64,000 nt of DNA, from contig JAGTJL010000019.1 of NCBI GenBank assembly GCA_020746875.1, forward strand, positions 992,001 to 1,056,000, read 5' to 3'. This document shows positions 35,653 through 43,636 of this stretch, in pieces; the first letter of the stretch is position 1; every line of letters starts with the position of its first letter. The notes under the pieces were generated by a model. The model ran no database searches, was not told the origin of the DNA, and was given only the letters and a program-made list of their open reading frames with translations. The DNA is from Rhexocercosporidium sp. MPI-PUGE-AT-0058. Its lineage: Eukaryota; Ascomycota; Leotiomycetes; Helotiales. The translations under genes and the position numbers were made by a program.

Positions 35653-36744
35653 CTACACTTTCACAGCAGTGACCCGCACCGCATTTCCCCCTAGCTTGCT
35701 TGCTATCACCTCCTCTCTTCCCTTGTTGTGTAGTACCTTGGGCTCTGCGGGCGTCAGGTCGAAGAGCCGGCCTTGAGAATCCTTCACCGCGATGTCGGTA
35801 AGCTTGTACCTCTTCTGGTTCAAGTACCAAGCAATGTAGCCACGGAAGAACTTATCGACCGAATCCTTCATCTCCGGATAGTCTTCCAACACCTTGCGCA
35901 CCGTCAGGACATTTTCCGTAACGTTCTCGCAGACCAACTTCAGCGCATCGAAAGCGTTAAGCCCGTGCGTGTTGGCGATGTTGCAAACGTAGTTCAACCG
36001 CTCGTCTCCGACAACAGATTCCTTGTAGAAGGAAAGGATGTCGTTAGCGTAGCTGATGAACTCGATGAGGTCCTGGATGCACGGCATGTACACGTGCAAG
36101 TACTCCTTCTCGGGGCACGTCGCCTCCGGGAAGCAAAAGTGCGCATAGGGCTCCGTGTAGCCCGTCTTCTCCCGAAAGTAGCCGGGGAACTTCTTCGCGC
36201 CGACCGGCGGCACGACTTTCCCGTCGTAGTCCCGTTCCATGATGCAGCCGCAGATGAACTCGATGGTCGCTTTGGTGTTCATAGCCGCGGCATAGGGTCC
36301 CATGTAGGTGTTGTTGTCGAGCAGGAAATGGACCAAGGACTGCAGGATTGGCGACTTTTGCGGTTTGCCGCTCACGAGTCGAGCTTCAAACTCGTCGAGA
36401 GCGCCACCAAGCTCGTGAACGATGTCGTCGATGAAGAGGACATAGGTGGCGTGGATGCCGTACGCGACCTGGATGTCCTTCTCGGCGAACGGGTAGCACA
36501 TGCCGAGGCCGGTGGACATCCATTTGGCCATGTAGACAGCCTTTGCCGTGAGGTGAGAAGGCCAGTTAGGCTGCTTGGCAAAGTAGGCCATGACCGGTTC
36601 TTCGAGGGAGAAGTCGTACTCGGAAGGCGGCATGTAAAAGTCGACATCCGCGAGGAACTTCGACAGGATCTTGCCGTATTCTTCCTTCGAGACATCTCCC
36701 AGCGTGGAGAGGGACATAGCGGAGTCGTGACGGGAGTGGGACAT
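35653..36744 (-). CDS. TRI5-family sesquiterpene synthase (trichodiene synthase-like)
   Basis: A single exon of 363 residues, close to the usual 370-385 of the family. The aspartate-rich motif is DDIVHE at 106-111. The second metal site is NDILSFYKE at 234-242 (the NSE triad N, S, E). The conserved Arg-Tyr pair is at 312-313 in LNQKRYKLTD. Overall sequence pattern follows the TRI5 Pfam family, whose members cyclise farnesyl diphosphate after Mg-dependent loss of diphosphate. The product cannot be read: the family also makes longiborneol and other skeletons, and no other trichothecene gene is present here. Known TRI5 genes usually have one intron, and none is needed here. The gene is GC-rich. 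A 72-bp tandem repeat lies 150-280 bp upstream of its ATG. The start ATG precedes the Ser-rich lead by context only. Confidence 0.9.
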   Translation of the reverse strand: MSHSRHDSAMSLSTLGDVSKEEYGKILSKFLADVDFYMPPSEYDFSLEEPVMAYFAKQPNWPSHLTAKAVYMAKWMSTGLGMCYPFAEKDIQVAYGIHATYVLFIDDIVHELGGALDEFEARLVSGKPQKSPILQSLVHFLLDNNTYMGPYAAAMNTKATIEFICGCIMERDYDGKVVPPVGAKKFPGYFREKTGYTEPYAHFCFPEATCPEKEYLHVYMPCIQDLIEFISYANDILSFYKESVVGDERLNYVCNIANTHGLNAFDALKLVCENVTENVLTVRKVLEDYPEMKDSVDKFFRGYIAWYLNQKRYKLTDIAVKDSQGRLFDLTPAEPKVLHNKGREEVIASKLGGNAVRVTAVKV

Positions 36745-36888
36745 GATGAAGTACTACTGCGGAAAGTTGCGATGGTTTGTTCTGAGAGGCTGGTAGGGCA
36801 CCTGCATCGGTATATGTCTTTTCTGTGCACACACGATTCAGTTCTACACGGGCTATAAGACACCGTTCGCAACATCGTTGTGATGCAG

Positions 36889-37022
36889 AACATTCAGAAC
36901 ATTCAGACATGTTTTGCGTTACCACTGTGGTGAAATCGTTGCGAGCCGAACGATGTTGCGAACATTCAGAACATTCAGACATGTTTTGCGTGTCCAACGA
37001 GATGAAAACGTTGCGAACCGCT
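36889..37022. repeat. 72-bp tandem duplication in the terpene synthase promoter
   Basis: Copy 1 (36889-36960) and copy 2 (36961-about 37022) each begin AACATTCAGAACATTCAGAC and continue ATGTTTTGCG, and end in a shared GTTGCGARCCG. The block AACGATGTTGCGAAC at copy 1's end is an exact inverted match to GTTCGCAACATCGTT at 36865-36879. Such arrangements are candidate regulator sites. Confidence 0.85.
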
Positions 37023-37734
37023 TGAATGGAGGTCAAGGGCGCCAAGTTCATCGACTGGACTATCTCCGGAGCCCGTTTCAATCAAGTCATAATCTCCCGG
37101 AGCCGTTTCAATAAACAGCGCGATCCCAATCTACACCACACGAGCCCACCTTACGACAACGTCCCTACGCCTCCATCATCACGACTCGTATGCGCCTATG
37201 GCCTGCAACCGTCTTGGAACAGGGCAGGGCGCGAGCGAGGCGTCGAAGTACGGTGCCGAGTGAACCGCAGGTGAAGGGAACAGATGCTACCTGACTCGGC
37301 AAGGGCTTTTCGGCCACTGTTGTTGCCTGCCTCTATCGGCTGGTCTGTTGATACGGCTCATGGCCATTCGATACGAAGCGCGCAACGTGATGGCAGGGGT
37401 GGTGGAGTATCGATGCGAGGCTGGTCTGACGCGCTTAGCTCCCAATGGATACCTGAAGGTACGGAAGTACCTGCATGAGACATCAGCCATCTGTCGTTCG
37501 ATCGGTTGGACTGCCGAGCAAGCGAGCCAATCACGGCAGTGGCGACCAGCTCGGTCCGTAGCATGGTCGCACGTCGATCAGCAGGGTGGAGCACAAGGGA
37601 TGCGCTTAGGTAAGAATCGTGGTAGATGGAGCCAAGTACGTGATGGTAGAAATTATGGTGTTGTGTGTTGATGACACGACAAAACGCCACTACAAACGCC
37701 ATGCCTCCATTCCGACACTACAGAGGCACAGCGT

Positions 37735-37955
37735 TTAAGTATTCGTATAACACCAGCAGGGATTCGAATGTCGCCCCCCTTGCAGCACAACCACAAGGCA
37801 CCGTAGCAACACACAAAAATATTTGTATACAAAACTGCTTCTGAATACCTTCTGAGCGTTGGGACAAAGTTTCTAGAAGGTATATATGTGAAAATATCAG
37901 GCCTTGAAATCAGTGCGCAAATATCGTTCCTTGCTAGTGCTATACGAATACTTAA
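37735..37955. mobile_element. MITE-like element with TTAA-ended terminal inverted repeats
   Basis: TTAAGTATTCGTATA at 37735-37749 is the exact inverse of TATACGAATACTTAA at 37941-37955. The match continues inward about six more bases with two differences. Total length is 221 bp and no protein is encoded. TTAA at both outer ends suggests a TTAA target duplication as in piggyBac-like elements. Family membership is inference. Confidence 0.6.
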
Positions 37956-37986
37956 TTTATCGCTAGACCTCCGTAGTCCATCTACA

Positions 37987-39843
37987 CTAGTCCGCGTGCT
38001 TCACCATGTCCTCTCCGGCGATTGTGAACTTCACCCTCAAGCCTCCCTTTGGCCTCAGCGTCAAATAGTTCTCCAGCACCAGTTTTTCTTCCACGGCCTC
38101 GAATGTATACTTCCTCACGATGTCCACGAGAAGCGACTTGAACTCTAGCATCGCCAGCCCTTTTCCGATGCATACTCTGGGCCCGCTACTGAAGGCCTGG
38201 AACGCGTACGGGGAAGTTGATTCCGGCGGGAGCGAGTCCCAACGGTCTGGTTCGAACGATGCGGCTGAAGAGCCCCAGATGTCAGGGTGGGATTGAGATA
38301 CTTGGGGAGAGACGATGACGTTGGTCCCTGCGGGAATGTAAGTGTTTTCGATGGTCACCGCTTCCGCTGCTTGACGCCATATCATGACGGCTGCAGATGG
38401 TTAGCAACTCGTCCAACGAGAGGAATCGGGAGTGATACCGGGAGCATAGACGCGCAGAACTTCGCGGCAGAAGTTGTTGAGATAGCGGAGCCCTTCCACC
38501 TGTGTGTAGTCTGGGTCACCGCACCTGGGAAGGGTCATGATCTCGTTTCGAAGTCTTCTTTGGATATCAGGACGGGTAGATAGGACGTGGACCGCCCAGG
38601 TGAGTGTGGTTGCCGACGTTTCATGACCTGGAAGCGCTTAGCTGTGTACGTGTAAACGATAACGTGGATACTACCTGCGGACATGAAATTCAAGAGCTAA
38701 CACTATCAGTGGAAAGAACCAGTAATTAGGGTGGAGACGTACATATCCGAGGAGCTCCTCTTCGGTCCATGGCTGCTGGCGCGAGGGGGGCGCTTCGAGC
38801 AAGTATGTGAGGACGTCGCGGCTGATGGGCAAAGACGAATTCCTCGCGGCCGTCTTCGTCGTGGCCATTTCCTTCTGCCGCAATCGAATCTGCTGCCGGA
38901 GGATGCGTTTAACCTCGTCATTCGCGGCGACGAAGGATCGGTTCGCTTTGAGCGGAAGCCAACTCCGCAAGGGGATGTACGTGTTGACGGCGGTGATGGC
39001 GGCGCTGAGCGAGGATTGGTTGAAGATGAGGTCGTAGCATTCGTGGAATGACGGCTTTGCGGTGAAGCTGTCGAGCTCTTTTCCCAGGGTGATGAGTCCG
39101 ATGATGTCGAGGGTGGCTTTCGAGAACAACGAGACGACTGGTCACGGTTAGCGACATCGCACACATTTTTGCAGCGCAGCGTGTACCCTCTACCACGGCA
39201 GACGTTTCGACGCCGATGCGCTGGTCGATCGTCTTGGTGAGGCATTTGCCGTGCCATTGCACGACCGGCAGCAGTTTTTTAATGTTGGGCGTGGAAAAGA
39301 TGCCTGGAGAGATGAGCGATGAGACCAGAAGGATTCGGAGAGGGTACCGTTCAACATCTTTCTCTGCTTCCTGTGCTCTTCGCCCTCTGCAAACACCAGA
39401 CCCATACCCGTCACCTCGCCCACAATTCTGGCGAAGAAGGGCGGCTTGACGAACGAGTAGCATTTCGCAGACAACACTTCTTGATGCGCCCGCAAGCTGT
39501 TCACCAAAAGGGTCTCCGTATTAGCAAAGGAGATGTACCGGATGAAGGGCGCCGTGGACCACTGGCGGCTCCACGAGAGGTACAGCTCATAAGGTCCGTT
39601 GGCGCGAAACTGGTTGAGGGTGTGGCCGATGAAAAAGTGGTGGTCTTTTGGTCCTGGCATGTAGCGCAGGGAGGAGACGTAGAAGGGGAAGATCAAGGTG
39701 TAGTAGAGTTTGATGGCTGCGTACTGAAAGGAGAAGAGGACGAGATAAGAGCCAAGGACGTTGTACATCGACGGGACGCCATGTATGAGCAGGAGCGTAG
39801 AGAGCTCGGCCAGCGAGAGGGCTGCACACGTTTGTAGATACAT
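37987..39843 (-). CDS. cytochrome P450 monooxygenase
   Basis: Six exons, 39843-39348, 39303-39187, 39137-38743, 38696-38675, 38627-38439 and 38390-37987, with introns of 44-49 bp, give 540 residues. Exon 4 has only 22 bp and supplies the start of the I-helix. The N-terminus has one or two membrane segments (to about residue 55) before RYMPGP. Splicing restores FMSAGHETSATTLTW (oxygen-binding I-helix, near 340-354), EVLRVYAP (ExxR), FEPDRW and the heme loop FSSGPRVCIGKG with Cys 480. It is an ER-bound monooxygenase needing a reductase partner. Position between the terpene synthase and the membrane-protein gene points to oxidation of the terpene skeleton. The CYP family was not assigned. It is divergent from the membrane-protein gene. 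Confidence 0.93.
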
Positions 39844-40472
39844 GGTGAATCTGTGGTGATTACTGTTGGCGAGATTTTACGATGCCGACGGTCAACACTT
39901 TGATATAACGTCCGACCCTGGCACACGTCCATACTACGACGCGCCTCGGAAGAAGGATCGTCTGGCCTATCCAACGTTTGAGCCGGATCGTCGGACATTT
40001 CTCAGTCTGTTTGGGGTTCGAGGTCCGAAATGAATGTGGTGCTACGTCGCATGAACGCGGCTGCTGGAAACTCTTGGGGGTCTTCTTCCACGTCGGCTTG
40101 CCAACCCCAAGCGTGTTTCCATTTGGTGATAGGGAAGTCGTAGTTCGTGCAGGGTTCAGGTTGAACAGGTTTCAACATCCGCGAACGCGTCTCGGTGTAG
40201 TCGTTCATGGCCGAGTCATGCTGAGATCGTTGGCTGACCACCGAGTAAGTCCACAGAACCCTGTGTAAGGAGATGAAACAGCGGCCTCTCGTAGGCTGGT
40301 TCGCAAAGAGCCCGGGACCAGACCACCTGTCGTGCCAATACCCTTCTACAGGTTATAAACAGGCGACGTCTGTTCAATGTTTGCCATCCGTTCACATCAT
40401 TACTTTTCATCATCATTACTTTTCGTCATCATTACTTTTCGCCATCATTACTTCTCACCCGTCCATTTCATC
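39844..40472. promoter_or_regulatory. divergent promoter between P450 and membrane protein
   Basis: About 630 bp between two outward ATGs, so one control region may drive both. A four-unit 16-bp tandem repeat lies just before the plus-strand start. No coding sequence is seen. Confidence 0.6.
40395..40458 (+). repeat. four tandem 16-bp units before the membrane-protein start
   Basis: Units are CATCATTACTTTTC plus AT, GT or GC, and a fourth CATCATTACTTCTCAC, in perfect 16-bp register. They end 14 bp before the ATG, so they fall in the 5' leader or core promoter. Confidence 0.92.
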
Positions 40473-41267
40473 ATGTTCGAAAAGATGCGTTTCCTGGAGC
40501 GCAACCGTACGGTCAACGATTCCAGCGATGACGCCGAGGCATCTCGCACGGCGTCTGTCACCTCGTCCCGAAAGCTTCAGATTTCCAACAAAATGATCGA
40601 TCGCGCATGTGCCTACAGCGGTCTTCTCTACACCGCCTTCTCCTTCGTCTTCTTCATCGCCTCGGGGAACTTCCCTCCAGCCGCGCCCTCCCTCGCGGCT
40701 CAGCAAGTCGTGCAGCATTACAAGGACCACAACGTGGGCTACAAAGTGGGCGCGTCCTTCTTCGTTCTCGCCGGCGCCTTCTACGGTTCGTTCACGGCGG
40801 CCATGTCTCAACAGATGAAGCGCATACCCGGCGTAGGTCACACTCTCATCTCAGCGCAAGAGGTGTCCGGCGCCTGGGCCTGCATCACCTTTTCCGTGCC
40901 CGCCATCTTCTTCGCGACGACCGCGTATCGGCTGGACCGACCAGCAGAGATTACGCAAGCGCTGAACGACCTGAGCTGGATGATGACGTTCATGCCCTTT
41001 GCGCCGTTCATCGTGCAGAACTGGGCCTTTGCTTTCGCCGTGTTCATGGACCAAAGACCGAAACCATTGTTTCCCATGTTTGTCGGGTGGGTCAACCTCG
41101 CGTCGCCCATTCTCTTGGGATCGGGCATCGCGATGCATTGCGTGAAGAGCGGACCCCTGGCGTGGAATGGGGCGTTGACGTTCTGGTTGACCGCCGTGGT
41201 GTTTGGGATTCAAAGCATTGTCAATATCGTGTGGACCGTGAAGGCGATTGAGATGGAGATGGAGTAA
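40473..41267 (+). CDS. polytopic membrane protein of unknown function (cluster member)
   Basis: A single exon of 264 residues. Residues 1-45 are polar and charged. Then come about seven hydrophobic segments starting at YSGLLYTAFSFVFFIASG and ending WLTAVVFGIQSIVNIVW. Conserved-looking loop motifs include LNDLSWMMTFMPFAPFIVQN, FPMFVGWVNL and GPLAWNG, a pattern I associate with uncharacterised actinobacterial and fungal integral membrane proteins. Size and topology also resemble membrane-bound terpene cyclases of the Pyr4 class, but I cannot see their diagnostic acidic pair, so this is not proposed as a call. It shares a divergent promoter with the P450. A role in cyclisation, transport or housing the pathway is possible. 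The ATG at 40473 is the first, with another four codons on. Confidence 0.72.
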   Translation: MFEKMRFLERNRTVNDSSDDAEASRTASVTSSRKLQISNKMIDRACAYSGLLYTAFSFVFFIASGNFPPAAPSLAAQQVVQHYKDHNVGYKVGASFFVLAGAFYGSFTAAMSQQMKRIPGVGHTLISAQEVSGAWACITFSVPAIFFATTAYRLDRPAEITQALNDLSWMMTFMPFAPFIVQNWAFAFAVFMDQRPKPLFPMFVGWVNLASPILLGSGIAMHCVKSGPLAWNGALTFWLTAVVFGIQSIVNIVWTVKAIEMEME

Positions 41268-41537
41268 ATACGCACTTGCGGGCGAGTAGATAACCGGGCT
41301 GGCGTACGCGAATCAGCCACCTTTGTATGTAACACTAAATCAACAGTACTATGGTTAGACGATCCCTGACACATTGTAAAATACGGGTTCTATCTTTGGG
41401 CACTACACCCAGCTCTCGGCGTTCCAGTAATTTAATTCAGAGTAGATCACGTACATTCGAATAATACAAACACCTAACTCTCGATTCCACTACCTTTCTT
41501 CCCCGGTGTATGTTTCTCTTCTCGTTGTGGATACGCA

Positions 41538-41664
41538 CGCCTTCGTCGCGCAAGACATAAGCCTTGACAGGCCTGCACCCTTGTCGCGGGAGAAATAAGC
41601 TCAATAGGCCTGCACGCTCGTCGCGCGACATAGACTACGAATGGGTAGTTATTTGGGCCTGCAC
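41538..41664. repeat. three diverged 39-49-bp units ending GCCTGCAC
   Basis: Each unit has a CTTCGTCGCGC-like start (CTTGTCGCGGG and CTCGTCGCGCG in the others), a short AT-rich middle and a GGCCTGCAC end. Unit lengths are about 41, 39 and 46-49 bp. Confidence 0.6.
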
Positions 41665-41814
41665 GGATTAAGTGGTGTCGAGCACTTGATAGGTGTAGCG
41701 CTCGGGAACGATCTATGCGATTGTGACGAGTCCCACGCATCTCAGAGTTTCGTAGATCGATTTCATCTTGGCTTTTGTCTTTGGTACCCCGTCTATGAGC
41801 TTCGGAAACTAGCG

Positions 41815-42160
41815 TTGTCGCTGTTTAGTGAGTCAGACAGACTTGAAGATTGTTTCGCTAAATGTCATGCGAGGACAGCTTGAGCTAATTTAGCGTTCCC
41901 GCCGTTTGGAAAGTTCTAGCGTTCCCGTTACTTGGTAAGCTCTAGTGTTCCCACCCTCTTGGCAGACTTCAACCGTTTTGCCAAGCGTCGCGCGAGAATA
42001 GGTTATACTAATCTAACGTTCCCGCCGTTTTGTAAGCTCTAGCGTTCTTCCTGTTTAGCAAGTCGGACAGACCTTTAGAATTGTTTCGCTAAATGCCATG
42101 CGAGGACGGGTTGAACCAATCTAGCGTTCCCGCCGTTTGGTAAGTTCTAGCGTTCCCGGC
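41815..42160 (-). repeat. right repeat block, inverted copy of the 30.9-kb block
   Basis: On the plus strand it shows TCTAGCGTTCCCGCCGTTTG, GGTAAGTTCTAGCGTTCCCG and TTGTTTCGCTAAATGCCATG, the reverse complements of the left-block motifs, in at least three units. The outermost unit abuts the GH54 relic at about 42157. Confidence 0.8.
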
Positions 42161-42323
42161 ACCTTCCACCTGGTACAAGGGCCCGGTGTAATCGCCATAC
42201 GAAGCGCGGGTGGTGCTGTGCGCGGCAATGCATGGCGTGCCGTCGGAGGCATAGGTTGCAAGAACCACTTGTAGCCGCAACGATAGAGCCTGCAGCTGCA
42301 AGGGCGAGAGCGAGAGCGAGCAT
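42157..42323 (-). pseudogene. 5' fragment of a GH54 alpha-L-arabinofuranosidase (AbfB-like)
   Basis: From ATG 42323 a signal peptide (Leu/Ala-rich, MLALALALALAAAGS) leads to TSGSCN. Directly after this, in a frame shifted by two bases, comes YASDGTPCIAAHSTTRASY and then GPLYQVE, the conserved start of mature fungal GH54 arabinofuranosidases, which normally reads Cys-Asp-Ile-Tyr with no break. A two-base deletion explains the shift. Similarity stops at YQVE, where the repeat block begins. Only about 55 of some 500 codons remain. The rest is not in this window. Confidence 0.75.
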
Positions 42324-43636
42324 GTCTGAGTTTGGGTGAGAAAGGTCAAGTGCGGTGATGTGCTGTGAGGCCAGTTAATCCGCTTTAGTAGGGAAGTGAA
42401 GTAATGAATGAATTGAAGTGGACAGTGGCTTAGTTGGGGGGAAAAGCTTGAATGAACAGCAGCCTCAGAAGCTTTCAAGTCTCGTATCACGTTCCAATCT
42501 CTATACATCTCTCGTTAATCGCTCGTGCCCTTTAATACTCTTAGTTTCCTTGTAATTCTTCCAATTCATATATTCGAGGAAAGTGATTTGCACGTACGAC
42601 GGACTGGATAGCAAGACATGAATCTCCTCCAATACTTGATTGAAGTCGGAGTGGTACGGGCTAACTGATCTTCGGCAGGGTACAGCTTGGACGGGACTGT
42701 AGGGCTTAATGGTTCGTCTAGACTCGGTTGTAGAGATGCCCGATGCGAGTCTATCGGGGTGCTCTATGTTTCAGTACGATTTCTGAAATGTGGAACAAGT
42801 CAACGAAGTAGTTGTGCGAGGACGATCGATGCGTGCCAATGAGTAGCACGCAGAGAAGCGAAGTACAGAAGCGCATCCTGATTTTAACGCTTGCCGAAAT
42901 GGGTCAAGTCTTTATCACTCTGCATGTCTCTTACTGTTCCTTGCGTTAGCGGCATCATTAGCGAGATCAGATTGTCACCGAGACTGTGATTTGCCTCATC
43001 ATCCCAGCGCCCAGCCCGGCGACTTCGAATTTACCTAAATTGTCTTCACTACTCGACCAAGTTTGCTGCCTCTCTCTTTTCTCTCCGCTACGACATTCAA
43101 TTCACTAGCTCAGATTGCAGAGAGTCAGCAATTTCCGTTGTCAAAGTTGGATTCAATATCAAAAGCTTCAAGGCTGTACGTCATATTAGTTGTGTGTTGC
43201 GTCAAGTCAAAAGTCGCTTTCTCAACCTCCACCGCAGCATCCTGTGAGTACCTCATACACCAAAACCTACTTCTCCCGTTCTCAAATTACCGGTTCGCAT
43301 GTTCGCATGCATCTGCGCGAAACCGCATGTTTCCTGCCGTATATTCTGCGGGCTGTCGAGTAGTCATAATTCGAAGGGATCCAGTTCCTCGGCATCGCTC
43401 TCCTTGAGTACGACAGCATCTTTGGCTGGGCACTTCGAACTTGTCAGATTGTACACCCCACGCTAAAGTTTACAAATAGCACGGCGGTGGTTCTGAGCTT
43501 CTTATCTGTCTACGAGTGTATTTAACGAAGGGCGCGGAGACAATGTCCGGGTACAACGCTAATCATTGCAGAAACTCCGCCAGGTCCTGTACATGGCTTC
43601 TTAGAAACACTTGAGTGCTCCCCCGAATTCAACAAC

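Larger units (their letters stand above)
36745..37986. promoter_or_regulatory. terpene synthase upstream region with repeats and a MITE-like element
   Basis: About 1.2 kb between the synthase start and the 3' end of the P450 gene, which both lie on the minus strand. It holds the synthase promoter with a 72-bp tandem repeat and a ~220-bp TTAA-ended element. Plus-strand frames here (for example 37348-37671) resemble nothing known. Confidence 0.55.
41268..43636. other. 2.4-kb repeat-rich region upstream of HMG-CoA reductase
   Basis: It contains GCCTGCAC repeats (41.5-41.7 kb), the right inverted-repeat block, a GH54 relic, and then about 1.3 kb with no recognised sequence leading to the reductase start. 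I searched the last 1.1 kb on the plus strand for hydrophobic sterol-sensing exons and found none. Confidence 0.55.

Noticed and set aside
35653..36744. Naming the terpene synthase as trichodiene synthase (tri5)
   Set aside because: Family membership is clear, but the aspartate motif differs from the usual form and no other trichothecene genes are nearby, so the product is left open.
35773..36858. A 361-codon plus-strand frame opposite the terpene synthase
   Set aside because: It mirrors the synthase codons in a GC-rich gene. The minus frame has both metal-binding motifs, so the plus frame is a shadow.
37760..37810. tRNA-like sequence with a TTCGAATCC loop on the minus strand
   Set aside because: The flanking bases do not form the T-arm or acceptor stems. 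It falls inside the TTAA-ended element and is only B-box-like.
30870..42160. Calling the repeat-bracketed block a Starship or other named giant transposon
   Set aside because: No tyrosine recombinase captain, transposase or target duplication was found in the window.
42089..42508. 139-codon minus frame taken as a whole as a gene
   Set aside because: It reads through the repeat block and starts outside the GH54 signal peptide frame. Only the internal GH54-like piece is meaningful.
42560..43636. Search for sterol-sensing membrane exons upstream of HMG-CoA reductase
   Set aside because: No plus-strand frame of the needed length or hydrophobicity exists. The one 114-codon frame (43063-43407) does not resemble the domain.
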